DNA of 64,000 nt from Tridacna crocea (Eukaryota > Mollusca > Bivalvia > Cardiida > Cardiidae): NCBI GenBank assembly GCA_943736015.1, contig OX031056.1:70521277-70585276 (forward strand), written 5' to 3'. The position numbers and the translations under genes were made by a program. This document shows positions 29,078-40,899 of the stretch, in pieces. The notes under the pieces were generated by a model that worked only from the letters and a program-made list of their open reading frames with translations, had not been told where the DNA came from and made no database searches. How positions within the stretch are numbered: the stretch's first letter is position 1; the number at the start of each line of letters is the position of its first letter.

Positions 29078-32000
29078 CGGTATGACTAGATACCGAAAAT
29101 AGCCTATTTTCGCGAAAATAGCTTTCCCTGTACGAAAATAGCTTCCATCAATTGCTGTCTGGATGTATGTTTGGATATATTGCTTTTATTTGTTATTTTT
29201 ATATACTGTCTTTCATAATAGATATTGCTGACTTGTTGAAAAAAGTGTGAATTGAAATTAATTGATCTTAATAGAGGTTTTAGACAACTGGACTTTATGC
29301 ATATGCACAGCCCATTTTCGCAAACATAACTTTCCCTCTACGAAAATAGAATACATTAAATGAGGCATAAATATATTGTTGAATACATCGTTTTTATTTC
29401 TCTTTTTATACATTATCTTTCATTACATATCAGAAACCTATTTGAAGAAAAGCATCAAATAGAATACCGAAAACGATTATCGCAAGTGTGACATTGTTAA
29501 CACATCATTAACAGAGGTGTTTTAATCCAATCAAACTATTTTCGCACGTTCATCATACAGAACTATTTTCGTGGTAACTCCCTTTAAACAGAATCTATTT
29601 TCGTTAGGTTTCTATTTTTGTATCGAAAGGGAAGAGTTATTTTCGTACATTAAATGGTATATAAATATATGGTTGAATACATTGCTTTTATTTCTATTTT
29701 TCTTATACATTATCTTTCATTACATACCAGAAACATATAAATTTAAAAAGCGTGAATTGTAGAACAATAGGTCTCAAAAGAGTTGTTATATGACCGGAAT
29801 GTACATAAAAAGATATGTATCCTTTTTTTTTTTCTTTTTTATACCTTCAAAAACAACTGATTTTTCTTCCTAATTTTTATACAATATATTTTCATCCTAA
29901 GTTCTTTGTATTTATTCAAATAGAAGCCCGAAAACGATTATCGCAAGTATGATATTGATAACACATAATTAACAGAGGTATTTTAATCAAATCAAATTAT
30001 TTTCGTACGTTCTTCTTACAAAACTATTTTCGTTGTAACTCCCTGACGAAGCTATTTTCGTCAGGTTCCTATTTTTGTATCGAAAAGGAAGAGTTATTTT
30101 CGTACGTTATATGATATATTTATAAATATATGGTTTAATGCATTGCTTTCATGTCTCCATATTTCTTATACATTATCCTTTATTGCATACTAGAAACGCA
30201 TTTAAAAACGTGAATTGTAGAACAGTAGGTCTCAAAAGAGTTGTTATTTGACTGGAATGTACATGAATACATGCAGTTATGGATCAAATGTTTTCTCTTT
30301 TTTTTTAAATATATTCGAAAACAATTGATTAACGCCTTTCCCCCCCCCCCCCCATATACAATATATTTTCATCTAACGTTCTTTGTATTTGTTCAAATAG
30401 AAGACGACTAAAAACGATTATCGCAAGTGTAACATTGATAACACTTCATTAATAGAGGTGTTAATTTAATCTGATCAAACTATTTTCGTACGTTCGTCTT
30501 ACAAAACTATTTTCGTCTTACAAAACTATTTTTGTTGTACTCCCTGACGAAGCTATTTTCGTCAGGTTCCTAATTTTGTGTCGAAAGGGAAGAGTTATTT
30601 TCGTACATTAAATGATATATTTATAAATATGTGGTTGAATACATTGCTTTTATTTCTTTTTCTTATGCATTATCTTTTATTACATACCAGAAAAGTATTT
30701 AAAAACGTGAATTGTAGAACAATAGTTCTCAAAAGAGTTGTTATATGACTGGAATGTACATGAATACATGTAGATATATGTATCAAATGCTTTCTTTCTT
30801 TTTTTTTTTTTTTTTTTTCTAATATCTTCGAAAACAATTGATTAACGCCTCTTTTTTCCTATTATACACTATAAATTTTCATCTTACGTTCTTTACATTT
30901 GTTCAAATAGAAGACCGAAAACGATTATCGCAAGTGTGACATTGATAACACATCATAAATAGAGGTGTTTTAATCCAATCAAACTATCTTCGTACGTTCG
31001 TCTTTTAAAACTGTTTTCGTTGTAACTCCCTGGCGAAGCTATTTTTGTCAGTTTCCTATTTTTGTATCAAAAGGGAGGGTTATTTTCGTAGCTTTCTTAT
31101 TCGATACCGAAATAGCAATCTTCGAACGAAAATAGATTAGGTTAACCTTTAGGCTGGTAACCACTTTTCGCGGACACTATTTTGTCTGTAAGTAACTGTA
31201 TATGCATATTAAAAGTTAGCAACGTATGCCTTGTTTTTTTTTTTTGTGTGTGTGGCCGCGACTGACTAGGCACCGGTCTAGAATTCTTGTATTGATATGA
31301 ATGAATATTTTAACGAAAAGAAGAAACCTTTTTGAGGCACTTTTCAATCTCTTTCAAACATGCAATTTAAAAATCTACATTTCACATTTACCAAGGACAC
31401 GAACAATTTCGCATCTTAACTTAAAAAGTCCGTTGGAATTTGTGTGAAATTCTCGCCTCCCCATAGATTTTTTCCGACTCTGAAAATAACTCTCCCCTTT
31501 CGATACAAAAAATAGGAACCTAGCGAAAATAGCATTGTAGTACGATCGTACGAAAATAGTTACATTGGATTAAAACAACTCCAGCAGTTTTTGATGTGTT
31601 ATCAATGTAACACTTGCGATAATCGTTTTCGGTCTTCTATTTGATGCTTTACTTCAAATAGGTTTCTGGTATGTAATGAAAGATAATGTATAAAAAGAGA
31701 AATAAAGGCAATGTATTCAACGATATATTCATACATCATTTAATGTACGAAAATAACACTTCCCTTTCGATACAACAATAAGAACCTAACGAAAATAGCT
31801 TCTGTTTAAAAGGGGTCACAACGAACGTACGAAGATAGTTTGATTGGATTAAAACACCTCTATTTATGATGTGTTATCAATGTCTCACTTGCGATAATCG
31901 TTTTCGGTCTTCTATTTGAACAAATGTAGAGAACGTAAGATGATAACTTATAGTATATATTAGGAAAAAAGAGGCGTTAATCAATTGTTTTCGAAGATAT

Positions 32001-33674
32001 AAAAAAAAAAAAAAAAAAAGAAAACATTTGATACATATATCTACATGTATTCATGTACATTCCAGTCATATAACAACTCTTTTGTCCTACAATTCACGTT
32101 TTAAATACGTTTCTGGTATGTAATAAAAGATAATGCATAAGAAAAAAAGAAATAAAAGCAATGTATTCAACCACATATTCATAAATATATCATACAACGT
32201 ACGAAAATAACTCTTCCCTTTCGATACAAAATTAGGAACCTGACGAAAATAGCTTCGTCAGGGAGTTACAACGAAAACAGTTTTGATTAGATTAAATTAA
32301 CACCTCTATTAATAAAGTGTTATCAATGTCACACTTGCGATAATCGTTTTCTGTCTTCTATTTGAACAAATACAAAGAACGTTAGATGAAAATATATTCT
32401 ATATTGGGGAGAAAAGGCCTTAATCAATTGTTTTCGAAGATATTAAAAAAAAAAAAAGAAAACATTTGATACATACATGTATCTGCACGTATTCATGTAC
32501 ATTCCAGTCAAATAACAACTCTTTTGAGACCTACTGTTCTACAATTCACGGTTTTAAATACGTTTCTAGTATGCAATAAAAGATAATGTATAAGAAATAT
32601 AGAGAAATGAAAGCAATGCATTAAACCATATATTTATAAATATATCATATAGCGTACGAAAATAACTCTCCCTTTTCGATACAAAAATAGGAACCTGACG
32701 AAAATAGGTTCGTCAGGGAGTTACAACGAGAATAGTTTTGTAAGAAGAACGTACGAAAATAGTTTGATTGGATTAAAATACCTCTGTTAATTATGTGTTA
32801 TCAATATCATACTTGCGATAATCGTTTTCGGACTTCTATTTGAATAAATACAAAGACCTTAGGATGAAAATTTATTGTATAAAAATTAGGTAGAAAAATC
32901 AATTGTTTTTGAAGGTATAAAGAAAAAAAGGATACACATCTATTCATGTACATTCCGGTCATATAACAACTCTTTTGAGACCTATTGTTCTACAATGCAC
33001 GCTTTTTAAATTTACACGTTTCTGGTATGTAATGAAAGATAATTTACAAGAAAAAGAGAAATAAAAGCAATGTATTCAACCATATATTTATATACCATTT
33101 AATGTACGAAAATAACTCTTCCCATTGGATACAAAAATAGGAACCTAACGAAAATAGATTCTGTTTAAAGGGAGTTACCACGAAAATAGTTCTGTATGAC
33201 GAACGTACGAAAATAGTTTGATTGGATTAAAACACCTCTGTTAATGATGTGTTATCAATGTCACACTTGCGATAATTGTTTTCGGTATTCTATTTGATGC
33301 TTTACTTCAAATAGGTTTCTGATATGTAATGAAAGATAATGTATAAAAAGAGAAATAAAAACGATGTATTCAACAATATATTTATGCCTCATTTAATGTA
33401 TTCTATTTTCGTAGAGGGAAAGTTATGTTTGCGAAAATGGGCTGTGCATATGCATAAAGTCCAGTTGTCTAAAACCTCTATTAAGATCAATTAATTTCAA
33501 TTCACACTTTTTTCAACACGTCAGCAATATCTATTATGAAAGACAGTATATAAAAATAACAAATAAAAGCAATATATTCAAACATACACCCAGACAGCAA
33601 TTGATGGAAGCTATTTTCGTACAGGGAAAGCTATTTTCGCGAAAATAGGCTATTTTCGGTATCTAGTCATACCC
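29078..33674. mobile_element. Foldback-type element, 4.6 kb, with ~2-kb inverted arms
   Basis: The outer ends are CGGTATGACTAG on the left and, reversed, GGGTATGACTAG on the right. They are bounded by a perfect 9-bp direct repeat GTATAATTA (29069-29077 and 33675-33683). The arms (about 29078-31130 and 31480-33674) are reverse complements. Each is built of tandem subunits of 460-505 bp starting with GAAAACGATTATCGC: left at 29469, 29930, 30410 and 30917; right (reversed) at about 33269, 32817, 32337 and 31891, plus an extra partial one at 31616. CGAAAATAG motifs recur throughout. The central 350 bp has no credible ORF. Long subrepeated inverted arms and a 9-bp duplication fit foldback or Mutator-like non-autonomous elements. 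It starts 187 bp upstream of the STUB1 ATG. Confidence 0.9.
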
Positions 33675-33683
33675 GTATAATTA
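33675..33683 (+). repeat. Right 9-bp target duplication of the foldback element
   Basis: GTATAATTA, identical to 29069-29077. Confidence 0.85.
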
Positions 33684-33754
33684 TCATCCAGGGTACGAGT
33701 TTTCCTGATACCTCTTATTTCTAAGTGAACAGTTGGGTTGTCGTGGAAAAAAAC

Positions 33755-33960
33755 AACTTATGTTTCTCTAGACACTGAGGATGTTATCTAAAGATCCACA
33801 CAAGAAAGAAAAATGTACATTTTTCTTTCTCGTGTCGATCTTTTCCATTTTCCACAACGTTTTTTACCCTGTTGAGGGCTATTGTTTCAGGTGTCTCACT
33901 TTTTGTTTGCAGAAGTTTTCAATTTATTAGAATGTAGAATTTGTAGTTTGATAGTTAAAG
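33755..33960 (+). mobile_element. Decayed MITE with a replaced hairpin
   Basis: The right subterminal and TTGTAGTTTGATAGTTAAA end are recognisable. The core at 33792-33841 is a different palindrome (AGATCCACACAAGAAAG with CTTTCTCGTGTCGATCT). Confidence 0.5.
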
Positions 33961-35400
33961 CAGTATACATGTAGATCAATCTACTGCCATAAAAAATGCT
34001 GGGCAGTGTCAAATAAACAAATCTGCACAGATTCATTGTCGTACGGATTATGGTTGTAGATCTAAATGTCATAGAAAAAAATCTCCTTCACCCCTTTGGA
34101 AGCTTTGCCTTTTTTCATATTAAATTGTGTGCTTTTTAAAAGTTCCAGTATTTCATGAACACTTTTTCATTCTCTTCACTCTGTCTGCACTGATTTACAT
34201 CAATGGGAAGTTGTGTGTGGCACGAACCAAAACCGGCTAAAATTAGGAGTAATTTTATGGTCAAAGGGAGAAAACTCAGATTTACTGTCATAACTTTTTC
34301 ATGACAGAGTTACTTCCCTTACATTTGTGGACAGCATAAAACCGAAGACGAATAAACATCATAGCAGCTTGTGAAGACGATCTGTATCGAAAAAAAAAAA
34401 ATGTTCGTAGAGCTGTCATTATATCTGTTAAAGTTTAAGACAGGATTGAAAATGCTGCTACTTCTGAAAATATCATGACAGAAGACAAAAGAAAAAAAAA
34501 AAAGAAAAACAATTGCAGACGTGGAACTATTTTGTAAACAGGTGGTAGTCTCCCTTGTATTTCGCAACATTTGTAAACAATGCGACCGCCGATATTTAAA
34601 CTTGGAAGTAACAATTCGGTTATCAAATAAGAACTGACACAGAATCCAAATGTAATTTTTACAGTGAAATTTAGCAACTGATGAATGTATACGATAAATA
34701 AGCTTAACTATGTTGCAATATTTAAACTTATGAAACAACGACATGTTTTCGTTCAACTAGGTTTTCGAGGTTATTGATAAATATCGTTAAGGTGGTCTGA
34801 TTTGTCAAATTCCAATCATTTCTTTAATCATTGACTGTAAAGAACAAGGGACAGATAGTTGAAAGCATGCAGGTATGAATCTTCCAAGCTTATAATTGGA
34901 GATGAAAGCTATGTTTTTTTCCCGATTTTATTAATGTTGATCCCGGTTTAGACCCTTTTTTTTTCGGGGGAGGGGGAGGGGGTTGTAAGATGGGAGGTCA
35001 ATCTCTATTGATTTGAACACTTATCCCTGACACAATAAATTGATTTGATTAAAATAGCGCAACAGCAAAATGAACGTGCAAGCTGATCTCAAATCTACAC
35101 GGTCCATCCAGAACATTTTTTCCAAAAGAAAACTCCTTTGAAATAGCAAAAATTGAGTTTCAAAATCGGCATGAAAGTCTTATTTTACGTATTTAGAAGA
35201 ATACGTGTTAACAAAGGGTAGGTGTTTTTCGACAGACCATATGAGAATAAATTAACCCTGCACCGGTTCCAGTGTGACTGTAACGGTTGGAAAAAAGACT
35301 ATTCCGAAAAGGGGGGGGGATAACAATAAGGGAGAGTACTCTTCCTAACTAATGGATATACAAGATTGTACGAGTTTTTTCCCTTTGACCATAAAATCAC
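33961..35400. other. No recognised gene or repeat
   Basis: Contains a TTACTTCCCTT motif common in molluscan DNA near 34310, T- and G-runs, and a 145-codon minus frame (34319-34756) of biased F/S/C composition that I do not accept as a gene. Confidence 0.3.
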
Positions 35401-35479
35401 AATGGAATGACCATTAAATCATAATGGAATCTGAACTTATCTGGGACAGACCAGACCGATCCACAGCGATAATTACGAG

Positions 35480-36020
35480 CTTTCCTTCGTTTTTAGCTCT
35501 ACTGGCTGAAAGCCAGCTGAGCATATGTTATGGAGGGGTTTCTGTCGTCCGTCCGTCTGTTAGTCTTTTTCTTGTTTACGCCATAAAGTCTGCATTTATC
35601 GTCAGACTTTCGTGAAACTTGCAGAGTTTGTTTGTCATATCAATAGTTTTAACCCTATTGATTTTGAAAAAAAGAATCAAATAAACAGTATGGGAAAAGT
35701 ATTCAATTCTTGTTTAGGCGACAAAGTCTGCATTTGTTGTCAGATTTTTATGAAACTTCCACAATTCGTTTATTTCATCAATAGCTTCAACGCTTTTGAT
35801 TAAAAAAAAAAAAAAAAAATCCCACATACAATATGGGAAAAGTAGCCATTTCAAGTTGAAAATTTCTAATTCTTGATTAAGTGATAAGTCTGTATATGTA
35901 GTCAGATGTTTCTGAAACTCACGCATTTTGTTTATTTCATCAGTAGCTTCAACCCTTTCGATTTTGAAAAAATCCAATAAACAATATGGGAAATGTAGCC
36001 ATTTCAAGTTAATCATTTAC
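35480..36020. repeat. ~145-bp degenerate tandem repeat, three units
   Basis: Starts near CGTCCGTCCGTCTGTTAG. Each unit has GTCTGCATTT(A/G)T(C/T)GTCAGA, GAAACTT(G/C)CA and TTTATTTCATCA(A/G)TAGC, spaced at about 35590, 35730 and 35890. Confidence 0.7.
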
Positions 36021-36075
36021 CCTACTTCCTTTCCATTTAAATCCATCAAACATCCGGATTTATACATGATATACA

Positions 36076-36195
36076 CATGTATTAATCTATCCCCCAAAAT
36101 ATCTGTAGGATGCGAGTTCTCTGGAGAATTCATACGCAGGGTACGAGTTCTCCAGAGAACTGGTATCCTTCAGTTTGGGGTACGAGTTCTCTTGC
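36076..36195. repeat. Three ACGAGTTCTC repeats
   Basis: GGATGCGAGTTCTC, GGGTACGAGTTCTCCAGAG and GGGTACGAGTTCTC occur within 120 bp, and GGGTACGAGTTTTC lies just outside the foldback element at 33690. Function unknown. Confidence 0.5.
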
Positions 36196-36336
36196 AACCA
36201 AATAAGATAGTATGCTGCAGAAAAAAAGATATCTAGTAAATACCTCGTCAGCCTTCATTACCTCTGTTGGATTCTGTTGGTCCATGAATCTTCTTCCCAC
36301 TGAACTGCTTCGACGTGATTCATGCGGCGTATTTGC

Positions 36337-36510
36337 TTAACCCTTTACCACACAAACCCTACTTTTAACACCCCTGTGAAATAATTCTCTTGACATTGTT
36401 TTCTTCCACACCAAAAACAAAAATCATTGATTCAATTACATTCAGTCTGTCGTCTGCAAATCCTTTCAGTTTGGACCAGTCTAATTTTTTGTCGTTTGGT
36501 AAAGGGTTCA
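36337..36510 (+). mobile_element. MITE lacking the hairpin
   Basis: TTAACCCTTTACCACAC to TTTGGTAAAGGGTTCA, but only 174 bp: the palindrome is reduced to ACATTGTTTTC. A natural hairpin-less derivative. Confidence 0.85.
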
Positions 36511-36734
36511 ACCTGGGTTACGAGGATGGCAAAAAAGTAGAGTCCAGATACTCTACACAGGTATAAAGGTTTACTGTCGCAAGTCTATATCACAAGAAAC
36601 CAATAGCAGTTTAAACGAGAATGTCAGAATTGTATACTGAGAGTGCACTGGAATGATTTGAAAGACCGCTGAAATGTGATTATAATTTGCATTTTTGGAT
36701 TGCCAAAAAGAAAGGGACAATATTGATTGAATAA

Positions 36735-37013
36735 TTCACTTATTGTATGACCTTTTACATCATTTTCAACACTACTTCACTTATATCGCGGCGGCAAGTG
36801 CACCAGTCCATGCTTTCCTGGAGTTTCATTAACCATTTCTCTGCACAATTTTTTTCCCAAGCTACTGGCTGCTTTCCCACATAACGATCGTCGAAGCAAA
36901 GGTCAGCTGTGACAGAGGAATGAATCCTGTCGCAATGACTATCATCAATCCTCGGAAAGAAATTGACGAGCCAGGAATCGAACCATAACCCCCCCAAGTC
37001 CTATATGCTGCTG
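36735..37013 (-). mobile_element. SINE (type 2)
   Basis: Body matches 4333-4656 (TTTCAACACTACTTCA, GCTACTGGCTGCTTTCCCAC), with B-box remnant AGGAATCGAACC. A MITE array follows directly. Confidence 0.8.
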
Positions 37014-37238
37014 TTAACCCATTACCACACAATCCCTACTTTTGACGCCCCTGAGAAAGCCTTTAGAAAACATTTGGGACAAGGAGAAAATGCTGGTAAC
37101 CAGCATTTTCTCCTTTTCCCACAATGTTTTCTACCCTTCACAAGACAAATTTAAAATTTTCAGTCACTTTAATTGTGTTGTCTGCAAATGCTTTCGATTT
37201 GGACAACCCTAAAATTTTGTAGTTTGGTAACGAGTTAA
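37014..37238 (+). mobile_element. MITE array unit 1 of 4
   Basis: TTAACCCATTACC to GGTAACGAGTTAA. The left arm has lost a base (ACATTTGGG). Confidence 0.92.
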
Positions 37239-37460
37239 CCCATTACCACACAATCCCTACTTTTGACGCCCCTGAGAAAGCCTTTAGAGAACATTGTGGG
37301 AAAAGGATAAAATGTTGGTAACCAGCATTTTCTCCTTTTCCCACAGTGTTTTCTACCCTTCCCAGAACAAATTTCAATTTTTCAGTCGGCTTTATTTTGT
37401 TGTCTGCAAATGCTTTCGATTTGGACAACCCTTAAATTTTGTCGTTTGGTAACGAGTTAA
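37235..37460 (+). mobile_element. MITE array unit 2 of 4
   Basis: Shares TTAA with both neighbours. Right arm CCCACAGTG. Confidence 0.92.
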
Positions 37461-37682
37461 CCCATTACCACACAGTCCCTACTTTTGACGCCCCAGAGAA
37501 AGCCTTTAGAAAACATTGTGGGAAAAGGAGAAAATGCTGGTAACCAGCATTTTCTCCTTTTCCCACAATTTTTTCTACCCTTCACAGGACAAATTTCAAT
37601 TTTTCAGTCACTTTTATTGTGTTGTCTGCAAATGCTTTCGATTTGGACAACCCTAAAATATTGTCGTTTGGTAACGAGTTAA
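37457..37682 (+). mobile_element. MITE array unit 3 of 4
   Basis: Shares TTAA with both neighbours. Hairpin perfect except CACAATTTTTTC at the right edge. Confidence 0.92.
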
Positions 37683-37908
37683 CCCATTACCACACAATCC
37701 CAACTTTTGACGCTCCTGAGAAAGAAGCCTTTTGAAAACACTGTGGGAAAAGGAGAAAATGCTGATAACCAGCATTTTCTCCTTTTCCCACAATGTTTTC
37801 TACCCTTCACAAGACTAATTTCAATTTTTCAGTCACTTTTATTGTGTTGTCTGCAAATGCTTTCGATTTGGACAACCCTAAAATTTTGTCGTTTTGGTAA
37901 CGAGTTCA
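37679..37908 (+). mobile_element. MITE array unit 4 of 4
   Basis: Shares its left TTAA with unit 3 and ends GTAACGAGTTCA. It has GAAGCCTTTTG where units 1-3 have AAGCCTTTAG. Confidence 0.92.
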
Positions 37909-37964
37909 GCAGTATCATGAACTGCTTCGAGTAAACATTTTAAGAAATATCAATTGACAGTATT

Positions 37965-38199
37965 TTAACTCTTTACCAAACGTCAAAATTTTAGACTGGT
38001 CCAAATTGAAAGGACTTGCAGACGACAAAATAAACGTTAACTCAAAAATTGAAAATTGCTTTTAGCAGGGTAGAAAACATTGTGGGAAAAGGAGAAAATG
38101 CTGTACTGGTTACCAGCATTTTCTCCTTTTCCCACAATGTTTTCAGAAGGCTTCAATCTCAGGGTCGTAAAAGCCAGGGATTGTTTGGTAAAGGGTTAA
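37965..38199 (-). mobile_element. Palindromic TTAA MITE with extended tip
   Basis: TTAACTCTTTACCAAACG to TTGGTAAAGGGTTAA. Tip ATGCTGTACTGGTTACCAGC has a 5-base insertion shared with the next copy. Confidence 0.92.
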
Positions 38200-38259
38200 T
38201 TAAGCAGAATCAGTAACTGTTTTGGGTAAATACTTCAAGAAATATCAATTGACAGTGTT

Positions 38260-38494
38260 TTAACCCTTTCCCAAACAACAAACTTTTAGACCCGTCCAAT
38301 GTGAAAGCAGTCTTGCAGACAACAAAATAAATTAACACAAAAATTGAAATTTGTCTCCAGTATGGTAGAAAACATTGTAGGAAAAGGAGAAAATGCTGTA
38401 CTGGTTACCAGCATTTTCTCCTTTTCCCACAATGTTTTCAGAAGGCTTCAATCTCAGGGTCGTAAAAGCCAGGGATTCTTTGGTAAAGGGTTAA
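38260..38494 (-). mobile_element. Palindromic TTAA MITE with the same extended tip
   Basis: Same 5-base insertion. The upstream flank AGAAATATCAATTGACAG is also repeated (37943 and 38239), so a segment of about 295 bp was duplicated in tandem. Shares its right TTAA with the next copy. Confidence 0.92.
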
Positions 38495-38724
38495 CTCTTT
38501 ACCAGACGTCAAAATTTTAGACTCCTCTAAAATAAAAGCATTTGCAGACGAAAAAATAAACGTAGATCAGAAATTGAAACTTGACTTTTGAAGAGCAGAA
38601 AACATTGTGGGAAAAGGAGAAAATGCTGGAAAAAACCAGCATTTTCTCCTTTTCCCACAATGTTTTCAGCAGGCTTCTTTCTCAGGGATGTGAAAACCAG
38701 GGATTGTTTGGTATAAAAGGTTAA
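38491..38724 (-). mobile_element. Palindromic TTAA MITE
   Basis: TTAACTCTTTACCAGACG to GTATAAAAGGTTAA. Tip GCTGGAAAAAACCAGC. Confidence 0.9.
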
Positions 38725-39191
38725 TTTTCTTTTTTCCTTCATTCAAAACTGTCATTTATTAACTGCATAAAGCTTGTAGACTATATCAACCAGACTTTCT
38801 TTTTCAGTTTGGAAGAACAAAAAGAACGGGAAGAACAGTGGGGAAGAACAAAAAGAGCCAGAAGAATGTGCTTTGGTATTATTATATTTATACTTCCAGC
38901 ATGAATAATAAAATGGCACCAGACTTAATAATTAAAAACAACTTAAATTGCTGTAATTCTCACAGATACAGTAAAAACGAAACAAATCAAAACAATAAAA
39001 AATAAAAGAAAACAACAACAAAATTAAGCAAGAGGGCCACTTGCCCCTTAGGCGCTCACCCGAGAAGTGATCTGTGATTCATGCAGATGTGGGCTGTAAA
39101 ATATGGCAGAAAGAAGACAAATATGTTTTTATTTTCTTAGACTTTTCCCAGTGACCTAGTTTGTGAAATGATTTAAACAATATATAAACTT
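38725..39191. other. Low-complexity and repeat remnants
   Basis: GGAAGAACAAAAAGA repeats (38809-38866) and a fragment of the AGAGGGCCACTTGCCCC / GCGCTCACC bivalve repeat head near 39030-39070. No gene seen. Confidence 0.4.
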
Positions 39192-39421
39192 TTTATCCCT
39201 TTACCAAACAATTCCTTGTTTTAACGACCCTGAGTTAGAAGCCTTTTGAAAACATGTGGGAAAAGGAGAAAATGCTGGTATACCAGCATTTTCTCCTTTT
39301 CTCACAATGTTTTCTACCCTGCTGGTAACAAATTTTAAATTTTGAGTTTCATTTATTTTGTCATTTGCAAAATCTTTCTATTTGGACCAGTCTTATATTT
39401 TGCCATTTGGTAAAGGGTTAA
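39192..39421 (+). mobile_element. Palindromic MITE
   Basis: TTATCCCTTTACCAAAC to TTGGTAAAGGGTTAA. Left arm lacks one base (AACATGTGGG). Confidence 0.9.
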
Positions 39422-39754
39422 CGCAAAACATCTTCAAGAGTAACTTTGTGACTAATTCATAGATATTTGACTAAATACCAAAATGTGGCCTATAGAGTGC
39501 ACAAAACGTTTTAATTTTTCATCTAAAGTGACCCATTTTCAAGACCGGCCAAGAAATGATCAAGACAAATGTTATGACAAATTTTAAGACTAGAACTGTA
39601 ATCTGAAATGTTATGACAAATTTTACAACTAAAACTGTGCTCTGAAGACTTCATTTCAGGTTTTCCTTAGATTTGTCCAAACGACCAACTTCTTGACCAA
39701 ACGTGACTAATTTTCAATGTTGTCGAGACATCCTAAAGACTAATCTTTCTAGTT

Positions 39755-39983
39755 TTAACTCGTTACCAAACGACAAAATTTAAGGTTTGTCCAAATCCAA
39801 AGCATTTGCAGATGACAAAATAAAAGTGACTGTAAGTTTGAAGTTTGTTCTGTGAAGAGTAGAAAACATTGAGGGAAAAGGAGAAAATGCTGGTCACCAG
39901 CATTTTCTCCTTTTCCCGCAATGTTTTCTACAGGATTCTTTCTCAGGGACGTCAAAAGTAGGGATTGTGTGGTGATGGGTTAA
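39755..39983 (-). mobile_element. Palindromic TTAA MITE
   Basis: TTAACTCGTTACCAAACG to GTGGTGATGGGTTAA. Tip GCTGGTCACCAGC. Confidence 0.92.
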
Positions 39984-40123
39984 TCAGTTCTGTGAAGGGT
40001 AGAAAACATTGAGGGAAAAGGAGAAAATGCTGGTCACCAGCATTTTCTCCTTTTCCCGCATTGTTTTCTGAAGGACTCTTTCTCAGGGACGTCAAAAGTA
40101 GGGATTGCGTGGTGATGACTTAA
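39984..40123 (-). mobile_element. Tandem partial duplicate of the preceding MITE
   Basis: Repeats the hairpin-to-end portion, starting at TTCTGTGAAG, with the same CATTGAGGG and TCACC variants. It ends GTGATGACTTAA. Confidence 0.88.
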
Positions 40124-40396
40124 TCAGTTTAGGACTATAAATGCAGCAATAAGAATGCATTTAAGCTTTTCGGGAGATTTGATGCCTGGATATGGCAAGA
40201 CGCACACAGACACAGTACGATCGCAAAATTCACCAACAGCACTCGCCTAGAGTTTTCAGGCTATAGTTAACAAAATAAGACAACAGAAATCTTAAAAGAA
40301 AAAAGGAAAAACAAGAAAGTATAAAAAAAAAATAATAAAAGGGATTTATCACGGCTGTCTATCACTCACTTGAGCCTTAGTAAAGGCAAAGAGACC

Positions 40397-40625
40397 CTAA
40401 CCCTTTACCACATGATTACGAGTTTTGATGACCTTTGGAAAGAAGCCTTTTGAAAACATTGTGGGAAAAGGAGAAAATGCTGGTAACCAGCATTTTCTCC
40501 TTTTCCTACAATGCTTTCTAACCTTTCAAAAACAAATTTCATCGTTCTAGACACTTTCAATTTGTTGTCAGCGAATACTAACTATTCAGACGAGTCCAAA
40601 ATATGGTCGTGTGGTAAAGGGTTAA
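40397..40625 (+). mobile_element. Palindromic MITE
   Basis: CTAACCCTTTACCACAT to GTGGTAAAGGGTTAA. Right arm CCTACAATGC. Confidence 0.9.
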
Positions 40626-40899
40626 AGAAAATCTAGGTTTCATGAATAATGTGAACCAAGTATAACTTTTTAAACAACAGCTCATTGAAAATATCATCGA
40701 GAAAAGTATCCTGCCTCAGTTTTATGAACATTGGACTGACAAAATAGACTTTAGGGTGTAGGCATACATTTTTTTTTTCCTTTTTTTTTTTGTTGACTTA
40801 AAGATGATCCATTTCCTAAATTGGTCTGAAATATTATAAACAGAAAAAAAAAAAGTCCTGATTTTTAATTTCGGTTTTCATGAATATATAGTGAACAGA

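Noticed and set aside
31130..31490. Possible gene in the centre of the foldback element
   Set aside because: No open frame or splice pattern of note, and no transposase motif.
34319..34756. 145-codon minus ORF, rich in Phe, Ser and Cys
   Set aside because: Biased composition over A/T-rich sequence, no recognisable domain, and no splice or start context.
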